Assembly (NCBI RefSeq): GCF_022201045.2
Contig: NC_068559.1
Span: 2,082,501 to 2,146,500 of the forward strand
Reading direction: 5' to 3'
DNA: 64,000 nucleotides
Origin: Citrus sinensis
Taxonomy: Eukaryota; Streptophyta; Magnoliopsida; Sapindales; Rutaceae
Shown here: positions 50,289 through 64,000 of the stretch, piece by piece
Position numbering within the stretch: position 1 is the stretch's first letter
Layout of the letters: every line of letters starts with the position of its first letter
Program-made: the position numbers and the translations under genes
The notes under the pieces: model-generated
Database searches by the model: none
What the model was told of the DNA's origin: nothing
What the model saw: only the letters and a program-made list of their open reading frames with translations

Positions 50289-51360
50289 GCTATTTGTTGA
50301 CTCTGAAAGTGGGTAATGTAGATGTTGCTAGCGAGATAAATTTTTAATGCAGATATCAACTGGGTTTTTTACACGTGTCCCACAATTAGCATTAGCATTA
50401 TCTTGTAAATTATATTCGATTAACAAAATTAATGGCAAATTGTTGAAGAAAGAAGCTCATATTTTAGTTTTATAAATCGTTTTAGTCGTTCTAATCATTT
50501 TGATCGGTTTAAATGGTATTGTGTGGTATGATATGAATGAAATTTGTGATGGGGCTAATTCTTGCGGCAATGGTATTAACAATGATATGTGACTATCAAA
50601 GGCATACCATTCATTCCTCAAAATTAGGTGGAGAATAAGTAACATAAATATGAGGCCTTTGATTTTGATTTTTTTATCACATTTTTAAGAGGTAATTGTT
50701 TATTTATCATCTAGCCAAAAGACGACGATGAAGACCAAGACGACGATGATGATAATAATAATAATAATAATCATCCATTAACTTTTGGACGATGATGATA
50801 ATAATAATAATAATAATCATCCATTAACTTTTGGTATGATAGAAAACAAAATGTTCTTGAGGTGATTTCTGTTTATAAATTATTTGCACTTGTATTCAAA
50901 TTTATGTAAAAATGAATTAATTTAAGAATAATATCCAAAATTGTGTTATGAATATAATGTTGGTGGAAATCAATTTTTATATAGGTCGGGTTACGTAGTT
51001 TAATAATTTGGAGAGGAAATTTTTTATTTTTCATAAACAAAATTCTGAATTATACATTAAGATTGAAATTTTTTTATCAATAAACTTTTAATTGATGTCT
51101 CAAAAGATAACCAGAAATCACAACGTTGAATGAAATTATACCCGTTCATTCAATTGGAGTAATAACTATATATAGAACACAATCATTTCTATTTATAGAG
51201 GCCTAGCGGGTGCCAACAGACCACCACAGCAACAAGACAGGCCACATCGGCCAGGCCTCAGCCTCACCTACCCCTATTCTCACCCTTTCTCCCTCACAAA
51301 CACAATGCCAAATTCAATTAAATATACAATTTCTGATTCACTTTTTTAAAATCTTAAAAT
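50289..51360. other. Intergenic with tandem 46-bp repeat
   Basis: No coding is supported. 50,742-50,787 and 50,788-50,833 are identical 46-bp units (GACGATGATGATAATAAT... ending CCATTAACTTTTG), each with an internal trinucleotide run. The rest is AT-rich; the right end is the 3' flank of the expansin gene. Confidence 0.65.
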
Positions 51361-52322
51361 CTAAAACTGACCACCCTCAAAGGTTTGCCCAAATTGCCAA
51401 TTTGCAGGCACAACATTGTTGCTAGTCACAGTCCTGCCGTCACTGGCTGTCACTTGGAAAGAAAGACTTTGGCCGTTAAGATAAGAATTGCTCTGCCAAT
51501 TTTGGCCCCAGTTCCTTGACATTGCTTGCCATCCAGTCTTTGAACCCTTGATTGATACTGAATGTACATCTCCTGCTCCTCCGACATTTGTGACCAAAAC
51601 CAGGTTGAAGTATGAGTGTCCATTGACGGTAAACCTTATTCCTCCTTTCTTCGCACACGGGATCCTGATTACAAATCCGGATAGAAACATGTCAAAATCA
51701 GATTCATACAGGCTTACAAGTGTAGTGACATCAACTTTATAATGTGATATGTTGTTACCTTCTGAAGGAAATTGGGACGATGCCGGCGCGGTATTGGGCA
51801 ATTTGCAAGAAAGCGGGCTCAGCCATGTCAAAGTGCTGGAGGGGAGGATTGCACCAACCGCCGTTGTCGTTAGACAGGGCAAGGTTAGGTGGGCAGAAGT
51901 TGGTGGCGGTGACAATGATGGAGCCGGGGAGGCACCACTTGGGGTCATTTTCACATTTCATTTCATAGCATGAACCACAGCTTAGGCCATTGTTGAATAG
52001 AGCGGTACTAAGTGCTGCAGTGTTAGTCCCATAGCCTTGGCTGTACAAATTGCCATACCCACAAGCACCACCTACAGTACCAAGTAGAAAACATCAATTG
52101 CCATCATGGCAAATTGACCAAAAAGTTATGCAACAAAAGAGACAAATGTTTTAACTTGTTACTTATACACTTACCCATTGTGCCGGAAGCATCACCCCCG
52201 CCATAGAAAGTTGCATGGCCACTTTGCCACCCACCACCATAGTCTCCAAATGTGCCACGAAAGCAAAAATTGAGCACAAACAAAAGGAGAGCAACGCTAG
52301 ATGATGCTGCAATATTGGCCAT
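51361..52322 (-). CDS. EXPA: Alpha-expansin
   Basis: Secreted cell-wall loosening protein that acts at cellulose-xyloglucan contacts without hydrolysis. Three exons: 52,175-52,322; 51,759-52,071; 51,361-51,664. They encode 254 residues, standard for EXPA. The signal peptide [20 protein letters not shown] is followed by [15 protein letters not shown]. The GH45-like domain shows [24 protein letters not shown] and the HFD motif ([11 protein letters not shown]). Then come [15 protein letters not shown] and the C-terminal CBM63-type domain with [27 protein letters not shown] and a GGQF end. Alpha- rather than beta-type is shown by the three-exon layout and the spacing of cysteines. A TATA box (TATATAAA, minus strand, 52,424-52,431) lies about 105 bp upstream of the ATG. 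Confidence 0.97.
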
Positions 52323-52423
52323 GGCTGCTACTGCTGGCTGCTTATGTTTATGTGTTTTTTTGTTAAGAAAAAGAGAGATGCTTTGAGTGCTTAGTGCCTT
52401 AGTGCAGGGGGAATGGAGCCTCC

Positions 52424-52431
52424 TTTATATA
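52424..52431 (-). promoter_or_regulatory. TATA box of the expansin gene
   Basis: TATATAAA on the minus strand, about 105 bp upstream of the ATG, in otherwise GC-richer sequence (GGAGGCTCC follows). Confidence 0.65.
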
Positions 52432-53168
52432 GACAGTGAGATGCGGACTTTGTAAAGCTACAGCCACCGAATTAAATCACATTTCGTCAGGCATTGTTAC
52501 AGGGATCAAACTGCACATGCAAATGTTCTTGTTAGAGCACCAACCGCTATCTCAATTGGCCCCACCCCCACATGCATTTATCAACCGTTTCAGTTATCTT
52601 ATATTTGTCATATTTAATTTTCTTCCCTTTCTCACTCTTCAATACTTTCTACATTTGATAATGCATAAATTTCTCCTTAAACTGCCTGAAATACCGCAAA
52701 TCAGCTCAACTTTTAAGCCCTTTGATTAAGGAGACTTGAGGTTAATTTCTTGTTCCTGAGGTCCGTTTTGGTTGGCTGTGGAAAATGTATCATAAAGTAG
52801 TGCTAATTTTGTCAGCATTCTTGTTCTATCGTTGCTGTCTCTAGTCCAAAGTTCAATGTGCTCAAATCTTAATGTTTTTCATTTCTACAAACGCCATGCA
52901 AGTTTCATGTTTAAACCACCCATTAGTCATTTCCTTCCCACATGTATACAGGGATTCAAGTTAATTTCCATGTTTATCACGGAAATGATTTTTCTTTTTT
53001 ACAATTATTTGGTTTTAGGTCCAATTTTTTTGGACTCCGACATCAGACAGAGCTATTTAAGTAATCGTAGTTTTTACTTATGAATGATAGACTAACATTA
53101 TAAACTTTAAATCCTCTTGATATAAAGCTGTTTAGATTGAGTACTGACAAGCTTGTAATTGTAAAAAT

Positions 53169-53294
53169 TACAAGGCAAATGTTAAGTTACATTTAATGTA
53201 ACTTACATCCACTCACATGAACTGTTCATGTGAGTGGATGTTACTTAGGGGCTCCCAAATTACAATTGTCATTATAAAATAAACATGCCTTGTA
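53169..53294. mobile_element. Foldback/MITE with 18-bp perfect central hairpin
   Basis: Ends TACAAGGCA (53,169-53,177) and TGCCTTGTA (53,286-53,294) are inverted. The centre is a perfect 18-bp inverted repeat (53,205-53,222 and 53,224-53,241, ACATCCACTCACATGAAC) with a one-base loop. If TA is the target duplication this is a Tc1/mariner-like MITE. No family is recognised. Confidence 0.55.
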
Positions 53295-54526
53295 TGAAAG
53301 AAATTTTTGCCTAATTGGTCTAAAGATGTCACCAAAAGTGACCAGTTTTGATGCATGAATTGAAACGGCAAGAAAGCATATGCAGGGATTAGGAGGCAAC
53401 CGACTTGCAAGCAAAGAGCATCTCAAATTAAAGCCTTACTTTTCTAGTGCAATGTGCTGCTTGTTTGGTCAGAAAAGTTTTCTCTCAATTTTGTTTAAGC
53501 TTACTGGGTTTTAATTAAAATTTCTCGTACAGGACTATATGTTAATCCCCACAAACCAATCATATTTTAGTATTACAGATGAGGCATCAAAAGATTACAC
53601 AGCAGAAACTCCACGGCGGAATCCCCTCGTCGGTTGTTATAATATGCTTTGTAATAAGGTTTTTAAATCATCAAACATAAAGTAACCACTAGCATATACA
53701 GTATGGAATCGGGATCACACACGTGGTGAAATCTCATAGATCGATGCATTTGGAAATACAAAAATAAGGGTGTAACTTATGATAATTCATCGTTGAAATT
53801 ATTAAACCAAAGTGGGATTATTATAAAATCTCAAGTCAACAATGTATTCATATTTTTTGTCTACAAATTTTGTATGGACTTACGTGGGGAGGGATTTGAT
53901 GAGGGACCTACCATGTTATGAGCACATGCAAGTCCCGAATATCACGGTCAATTGTATTCATACATCATTTTCATATGAATTAGGATGCTTTCATTTCTAG
54001 TTAATTACATTTAGAATATGAGATCAAAGATAATGAGACACCGACTTGATTTGACAAATGATATGGCAAGGGAACAATCAAGATGCTATTTGGCTTGTAT
54101 TTTTATTTGATTAATTGGAATTAGTTAACCAAAACTTCAATGTGTTTCTTCCGTTAGGAATTAGGAATAATATTTTTTATGGAAGGTGTCGACTCAGCGT
54201 TTAAAGATTATCAATCAGCAGCATTAAAATATATTCAGCTGATGCTTAAGTTGTCTATTGATCTTGGTGTCTAAGTTTAATATTTCCCTCTCTTTTAGAC
54301 TTTTACCGGCCGTCCATTGAAATTATTAGTATTATGTAATAAATATTGTTCTCTCTCACTTAACGGTTGGCATTTTTCAAAATGACAGTAGAGCTACTTG
54401 TAAAACTTTAATTGGGCATGCGATTTGATAAAAGAATGTGCTTTATCTTACTTAATATTTTCTGCGTATATAGCTTTTTTTTTTTTTTGAAACTGTTCTG
54501 CTTATATAGTTAACACTACAATTAAT

Positions 54527-55513
54527 TAGGGATGGTAATGGATCACATAGGATTCACGTGATCTAAATACATTTAGATCAAATTTAGGTCGGACTAAAAT
54601 GAATTTGGATATCGATGTGTGGATCTAAGACAGATTTGGAACAAGTCTGGATTATCTTAATATCTAAATCCAGATCCCTATCTACTCACCAGTTAATTTA
54701 ATTTAATTTTAAAAATTTCTTAACAATTATGTAACTATAAATGATAATAAAATTTGTTCATAGCATATTAGTGGCATTTATTTAAGAATCTTAAAATTTA
54801 AAAGTATTTAAATGATAATAAGAAAAAAATTAGGACATCTAGGCCTAATTTTTTTAAAATTTTTCACTATACAATTTAGCCTCTTTCGTTCTCTTTAGTC
54901 TATTATAGCTTCTTCACTTTATTCGAATGCTTGGATCAGTCCTTTAATTGTTAGGAAAATCTCTCAACTTGAGTTTTTTTTTCCTATCATTTTCTCATAT
55001 TTTATTTATGTTGTATAATCACCAATCAGTGGTGACTATCAAATATAAAATAATTATGTTAATCTGATCATATATTTAGTTAAATATGGTCATAATAAAA
55101 ATAACAAAGCACTGAATATAAAAAATCGTATTTAACTTATATGTTATTATTTAATGATATAAGAATGATGATGGTGTGCCGTGAATATCAAGATGGTAAA
55201 AGAGACATTAGAATATTACAATGATCTTATCCTTATAAATATTTTTTATGGATATTTTATTATCTTTCTTATTTTTCTGTTTTGGTGCAAAAGTATAAGC
55301 TACAATACTTATTAGATTTTTTATATAAATTATATAATTTAATTGTTACCAATGCATTTTAGTCTTTATTTTTTTTTCTAAAAAATTATTGCTATCTTAT
55401 TATTGAGATTTAGAATTCATGACGGATTTAGAGCAGCTAAGGATCTTAATTTTTTTTATGGATCTAGATCTGGAATAAAATAAATCCAATCCATATATGC
55501 CCCATTGCCATCC
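54527..55513. mobile_element. Decayed element with hAT-like termini
   Basis: The left end TAGGGATGGTAATGGAT and the right end ATGCCCCATTGCCATCC are inverted (GGATGGTAATGG versus GGATGGCAATGG). The inner ends are rich in GATCTAGATC-type words. No TSD is visible and no protein is encoded. Confidence 0.4.
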
Positions 55514-55592
55514 ATATATCAAATAATGATGATAAAACTATATGATTTGATTGCTATTGATAACTATCAACCTATAAATTATCAAGATAATT

Positions 55593-55770
55593 GGGGTTTT
55601 GGTGTAGTGGCACAAACTGTTGCCCTCAAATTTGAGGGCACAGGAGTTTGGACTCAAATTTTTTTCTTTAGGTTATATAATAATAGATATTTCTCCCTCA
55701 AAATGGTAGGCAGAGTAGATATAACTCTCTAATATTAGTGGGGGATAAATATATTTTAAGTTGTGCAATA
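55593..55770 (+). repeat. SINE-like element
   Basis: GGTGTAGTGGCAC resembles a tRNA A box and GAGTTTGGACTC a B box about 35 bp later. A palindrome CCCTCAAATTTGAGGG lies between. The tail is AT-rich. A tRNA-derived SINE is likely but not proven. Confidence 0.4.
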
Positions 55771-55925
55771 AAAGAGTTGATCTAGATTAATTCATAAGTA
55801 TCTGATAATTAATAAACGTATTATTGTAATTTATCAAAACAAAATCTCGATGAAGGAAGAGTTTTATCTAAAGCTGGGAATTACAGTAATAAGACTTTAA
55901 ATAAATGCGTCGGTCAGACCAGCAA

Positions 55926-55997
55926 GCCCCTATAGCTCAGTGGTAGAGCGCCAGTCTTGTAAACTGGAGGTCTGTAGTTCGATCCTGCATGGGGGCA
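55926..55997 (+). tRNA. trnT-UGU: tRNA-Thr (UGU)
   Basis: 72 nt without intron. The acceptor arm GCCCCTA pairs with TGGGGGC (one T-G pair), discriminator A. D arm GCTC/GAGC. Anticodon stem CCAGT/ACTGG with loop CTTGTAA, so the anticodon is TGT. T arm TGTAG/CTGCA with loop TTCGATC. A and B boxes (TAGCTCAGTGG, AGTTCGATCC) are intact. It is nuclear in type and not a plastid copy. Confidence 0.95.
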
Positions 55998-57799
55998 ATT
56001 TCAAAGTTTTTCATTCAATGCATGTTTTGGGGTTTTCATGTGACACCACCAGCATTAGCAAATTCGGCTTTATGAAGCATTTATTTTCCTTTCCCACATA
56101 ATAAAAATTTTCATGGCTTACAGTTTTTTGATATCTACGAATCCAAGTTCTTCAGACGTAGTGGGATCAAAATATGTGATGCTAGTGCTCTAGACCAAAC
56201 CCTTTCTTCCCAGGAGAGAAAACATATACCAAACTAGTAATAAGATCCACAAGCAAGCATGTCGACTTTATCCAAATGTGTATTCCGTCAACAACAAATG
56301 AAAGTGCCCTTCACAAGGTTAGTTTCGACTCGTTCAGACCCCAAAACATGAATATGGACCACACTCGCCCAATACAAACTTGTGAATAGTCAATTTCTTT
56401 TGGTAATTAATAAATTGGTCACATATATCAGCAGCAAGCAAACAGCTGCACTTGAAATATCCTACATTGACAGCAATTGCATACCCTACTCTAAACACCT
56501 ACCATGTGCATTTTAATAGCAACTTGTTGGGGTAGGCCACCCATGGCTCTGTACAAGCAGACAACTCAAGTCAGTTATCTTAATCTTGGATGCCATAGGC
56601 TCTGATCTCATTAAAGCCTGAGAGAAACAATGTACTTCCACATGGGATGAAGAAGAATCACCTTTCTGCAATAATTGGTATTTTATGATTCTCAGGTGCT
56701 GTCTCAACTTGATTTTCAGTTGTGAAAAGTTAATACGAGACTCAAAAGTTTTTAATCTCTGGCTCTGAATCCATGATGATCAGTTGATCTTGCTGCTGTT
56801 ACCAATCATGAGTATTAAAAGTTGTTGGCGTAACTGGTGAAAAAATGCATGGCAGCCAGATGCCATATAGGTAAACTTTTGATGGCCCGGAGAGTTTCCA
56901 TCGAGATCAATACCAACTTTATGATATGCATGGCAACAACAAAATCACAAGTTGGTCTATGGCTTGTTCGAGGATGGGGATTGCTTGAAATTCAAGTCAC
57001 TACAAGTGGACATGGTCCATTGCAAGATTGTAGGTTATACAAGCATTATTAATTCTCTGGAGAAACATCAACATCACCAACCTCCAACACAATTTGGATT
57101 GAAACAATGATGGAGAGATATAATGAAATTTTAATGTTGATAATATCGAAATCTTTAAGCCTGCAGAGTTGAATTTTGGGGACAGTGTAGTCGTACTAGA
57201 CTAAGCTTACTTTTATTAAATCTTGGCGAGCCTTAGTTTGTATTTTTAACATCATTCATATGATTCTTTTAAATAATGGAGACTCAAATAGTTTAACCAC
57301 CCTTCCAGTTGGGTGATATAGTCAACAAATGACATTTCTGCAACCTTGCATCTACTAAAGTCAATTCATTTTTAACTATCACCGATTGAATATTGTTTGG
57401 TTTGTGGAGGGAGAAGCTGTCAACCAATGCAGAAAATTAACAACGAAAAAAATTTAAAAATTGGAAAATTTTAATTTATTTCCTGTTAATAAAAGTTTAA
57501 ACAATAACAAACAGACAATACAATGGGGGCGCCTAGCAAGAAAATATGCACTTTTCTACTCCTTGAAAAGTAACCTTCTATTCCCTGATGAGTGCCCCTA
57601 AGAAATGAATTTGAATGAAACAAAGAAATAAGTCAAAGAACTCAATGATACCTTGAGACCTGGAAAAGCTACCGAAAAACTAAACTCTCAATCACGTGAA
57701 AGAATGGAATTCAAATACAAAGTACCTTTGTCTGTCAATAAGGTCAGTCTATGAACAATTCAACAAACATGTTGGGACCAAAAATCGGCAGCATTTGCA
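55998..57799. other. Intergenic, no gene seen
   Basis: 3' flanks of the tRNA and of the bZIP gene. Short open stretches near 56,500-57,050 show no recognisable protein. Confidence 0.5.
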
Positions 57800-60728
<2,929 letters not shown>

Positions 60729-61018
60729 TTTGGAGAATTGAGAGAGAGAGAGAGATCCAGATTTCGGAATGAACAGAGAGTGTTTTTTCGTTTTTGTTTT
60801 TATCTTCTTCTACGGTCACGTTGAGAGCAAAGCCTTTTTTTTTTTTTCCGCCTTTTAGATAAAAAAGAATTACAAAAAAGGATACTTTTAGTTGTTGATG
60901 TTGTCATAATTATTATTACCGGAGTTTTTTTTTAAATTTAGTTAGACATTAAAATTTAACCAATAATGTTAAGGTGATTATAATTTATAAGTTTGGGTAT
61001 TCAATTATATCTTCACAT

Positions 61019-61553
61019 TAGGGATGGCAATTTGCGGGTTTGGGCCGGGTTTTTTAAAGTCCATGCCCAAGCCCGCATCATTCAAACGAAGCCTAGGCCC
61101 TTTAAAAGCCCGTTCAACTTGGATGGGCCGAACTCGGGCCGGGCCTAAACGGGCTTGGACCGGGCTCGGGCCGAGCTTGAGTTTTTTAAATTAATTATAA
61201 AATATTTTTTAAATTAAGAAAAAATATTTAAATTAAAGATAATAATCTAATATATAAATAGAATAATGGTCAAATACATGAAATATTAGTAATACAACCT
61301 AATAAAATAACAAATACTAATATAAAAAATTAAACTAATTTAATATTTTAAATTTTTTTTATTTAAATTAAATTTATTTTTTATTCATAAATTTAAAAAG
61401 CCCGGGCCAAGTCCTGGTTTTTTTGCGAAGCCCTTATCCAAGTCCAATATATGTGGGCTTTGTAATTTTTGGGCCCATATCCAAGCCCATCCGTGCGGGC
61501 CTGGGCTGGGCTTGGCCGGGCCTGGACAAGCCCGGGCTTTTTTGCCACCCCTA
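61019..61553. mobile_element. Non-autonomous hAT-type element, 8-bp TSD
   Basis: Inverted ends TAGGGATGGCAA and TTGCCACCCCTA match at 11 of 12 positions. They are flanked by the exact 8-bp duplication CTTCACAT (61,011-61,018 and 61,554-61,561), as in hAT elements. The two ends are strikingly GC-rich and built from repeated GGGCC, GGGCTTGG and CCCGGGC words; the middle ~180 bp is nearly pure A/T. Nothing is encoded. Confidence 0.85.
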
Positions 61554-63468
61554 CTTCACATTTGATGATGAGTTCGAATTGCCCATGCGCATAATGCATC
61601 AATGAGCAAGTTTCTTCTTCTTCTTCTTCTTTCTTGAATGCATAATTTGAAAACAATTTCCATTTATTTTACATTTAGATATATTGATTGTTGTCACGTC
61701 ATTTAATAGATTTTTTTATTATAAGTATGGATATATTTATATTTTTTTAAGAATTACACACACATATATGTCATTAATTTTCAAAATAATACTTTAATAT
61801 TGTTAAAGTAAATGATCGGATTTTTCTCGACACGTTGGACCCTTCTGAATTTAGTAACATATTTTGTTTAATATTTTTCATATGACATTGTTTGGTATGA
61901 TTTTCTTTTTGAATTCTATTGAAATTTTGACTGGATTTATTTATTTTTCATTCATAATTTATATTACTTTGATAGATAAAATATAATATGAAAAAGTAAT
62001 TTAAAATTTTTTAATTCAATTTGTTCAAGACTAAAAATAGCAAAATGGATTTTTTTAAATTTATTTTAAATGATATTAATCATTTTATAATTTATATTTT
62101 GATGGGTAAAAAAATAATAATGAGAAAAAACCAAAGGAAAATTGGCATTTACTTGAACTGTATTCGGGATTTATTTACATAATCGAATATGTACACACAA
62201 AGACTTCAGTGATAAGCCATTAGTAATAGCCAAGTTAGTAAGTAACTAATATTTCGAAAATACTAAAGAGGTTTTTTTAATTATTTTTTTTATTTAACTC
62301 ACCGGCTCACCCCACGCACATCAATGAGTTCGAATTCAAAATCTAGGTCTTAGAGAGATTAATTCTTATCAATGAAACTAATTACGTTTATTTTTTTATC
62401 TGAAATCTAAATATGTCTGAATTTAGTTGAAGTTTGGATGGGTTTGAATGAAAATGTCTAAATAACATGTTTGTTTTTTCTTTTTCAACATCTGGAGAGA
62501 AAAATTTAAAAACTAATAGTTTGATATAAATATTCTTTTAAGTGGTGCATATATTTATTCTTCACAATTTATAATTTTCATAGATTGATTAGTTTGGTAG
62601 AATTAAAAAAAATACTATTATTGTTGATCTTAATTTAATTTAATACTAAAAGATGTAATTATAACATCAACTTTTATTATAAAGTCAACACTGATGTTTT
62701 GTTTTTGATTCATCAAAATGGATATAATTTGATTTGTTCAATATTTCAGTTTAGTTAATGTTATCATGTCAATAAAAATTTAAAGTAATTAAAAAATAAC
62801 TTTATAAATAATAAAAAAATTAGGTTTATACATAATATTAGAAATACATGAATTGTTAAGGGTATTTTTGAGATTTGAAATTAAAATTTTCCGTTTAAAC
62901 TTCAAACTTTAAATAAAAACAAATTTTTTTATTTAGATAAAATTGTCTGAAAATAAGTGATAAGTTAAAAAAAATCTAAAATAAATTAATGTCTGAAAAA
63001 AAATTAAACACACAAATAAATTCCCATGTGAGAATGAATGAGATGTGTGAACAGGCTGAAACCGTGATCAAAATTCCAATTATTGGCTTTCATGGAATTA
63101 AAAAGTTGATGTGAATTTGCCATTTGAACGATAGAGATTGGGAACATTATTGGAGAGACTTGCTCGCTATCACTAAATTATGGTTACGGCACTAATGCCT
63201 CATTCAGCGGCAGTGGGGTATTGATGCCGGCACATTTCACGGCCACCCTACGATTTGAAATAAAGTGATCACAAATGAACTTGAACATAAAATTTTCGTT
63301 CTTCTTCTTCACCTAATAAAGCTGTTGTTTTAATTTGGGGCTAGCAAAGTCGGTGGTGAGGGCATGAAATGGGTTTTGATGGATCATGTATGGAGCTAGT
63401 GCTAGTTAATATAAGAGAGACAACGTGGGCAATTAATGAATGTGGACTAAAATTGGGATCAGACTAAG

Positions 63469-63584
63469 GTGCAACTGTGGTACCGTACCACAGTTACATC
63501 TAACCGTTGAATGCACTTAGATTAGTGGAGTTTATTGGTATCCAATAGCTGGATGCAACTGTGGCACGGTACCACAGTTGCACC
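63469..63584 (-). mobile_element. MITE with ~28-bp inverted termini (family copy 2)
   Basis: Ends GGTGCAACTGTGGTACCGT and ACGGTACCACAGTTGCACC are inverted. The reverse complement aligns with 951-1,068 over the full length, including the core CTAATCTAAGTGCAT. It is closer to intact than copy 1. Confidence 0.75.
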
Positions 63585-64000
63585 ACAGATTTTCCCTTAA
63601 AATTGACAATCTATGGAGCTTTAGCTTTCCGGGCCTTCAATCATTCATGTGCCCGCATAGGATCTGCCCTTCACCGCATGATTTCCATTTTCCAATTGCC
63701 ATGTGCAAAACCCAATCCTGTCTTCGCACACAATCCTCAGGAGTCACGAGGATAAGATTACGCAGTGGAAAAATTTAGCAATTATTTAGTTTTCACAGTT
63801 TCACTTATCATTAATCAAGTTGTGGTGGATTTGTTCCCTCTCCAATAGTTGAAGGCAGCTAGTTTGAGTCATTCTCCTAAATACGAATGAATATGGTTCC
63901 TAACTCATAATATATTATTACTATTAGTATTTTTGTTACATCTTAAAATATTTTGCTATCGATTTTTCACATTACAAATTATACATAATCTATCATATAT

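Larger units (their letters stand above)
52432..55925. other. Intergenic with small transposons
   Basis: No host gene is supported. It holds a 126-bp foldback (53,169-53,294), a decayed element with hAT-like ends (54,527-55,513) and a SINE-like piece (55,593-55,770). The remainder is AT-rich. Confidence 0.55.
60729..64000. other. Intergenic, AT-rich, right edge
   Basis: It starts with the bZIP 5'UTR (GA repeat near 60,740-60,755). It holds a hAT-type element (61,019-61,553) and a MITE (63,469-63,584). The remaining sequence is AT-rich with T runs and no supported gene. GAGTTCGAATTC near 62,327 may be a SINE B-box relic. Confidence 0.55.

Noticed and set aside
55926..55997. Plastid-derived trnT
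   Set aside because: The arms match a nuclear-type tRNA-Thr(UGU), not the plastid gene, and no plastid sequence flanks it.

Overview
The window is nuclear DNA of a eudicot plant. It has AT-rich intergenic sequence, genes with many GT..AG introns, a CYP82-type P450, a plant group I bZIP, an alpha-expansin, LTR retrotransposons and many small non-autonomous elements. A woody species such as Citrus would fit, but that is a guess and not read from the sequence.

Left part (1-33,750). A block carrying the 40S ribosomal protein S26 gene and a CYP82-like P450 is present twice in direct orientation. The right copy (25,098-31,050) is healthy: a complete five-exon RPS26 on the minus strand and a complete two-exon P450 on the plus strand, back to back. 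The left copy (1-22,990) is decayed. Its RPS26 has lost 57 bp of exon 2 and its promoter region. Its P450 has an amber stop and carries a 17.9-kb nested transposon in exon 2. The outer transposon is a Ty1/copia element (3,359-21,260; 665-bp LTRs, TSD GTTAC). Inside it, antisense, sits a 12.5-kb Ty3/gypsy element of Athila type (8,035-20,533; LTRs of 1,360 and 1,386 bp, TSD ATATG, tRNA-Asp primer site).

The Athila-type element is the most interesting object. Its pol is open from gag to integrase, with one frameshift near the start of gag. Between pol and the 3' LTR it has three further sense ORFs where an env-like gene is often found. The first is a small hydrophobic/basic protein. The second is a 185-aa basic, four-cysteine protein that resembles carlavirus-type cysteine-rich nucleic-acid-binding proteins. 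The third is an intronless, full-length 222-aa LONELY GUY (LOG)-like cytokinin-activating-enzyme homologue with an altered PGGxGTxxE motif. This looks like a retroelement that has collected host- and virus-like accessory genes.

Right part (34,000-61,000) is ordinary gene space: mitochondrial Mn-superoxide dismutase (-), a DETOXIFICATION/MATE transporter (+), a reticulon-like protein (+), a macro-domain ADP-ribose-binding protein (-), an alpha-expansin (-), a tRNA-Thr(UGU) (+) and a group I (VIP1/RF2a-like) bZIP factor (-). Intron borders for all of these could be placed by reading frame and GT/AG. The spaces hold MITEs (one family twice, at 951 and 63,469), a GC-rich hAT-type element with an 8-bp TSD at 61,019, foldbacks, SINE-like pieces, microsatellites and poly-C runs. 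The last 2.4 kb are AT-rich intergenic DNA plus a MITE.
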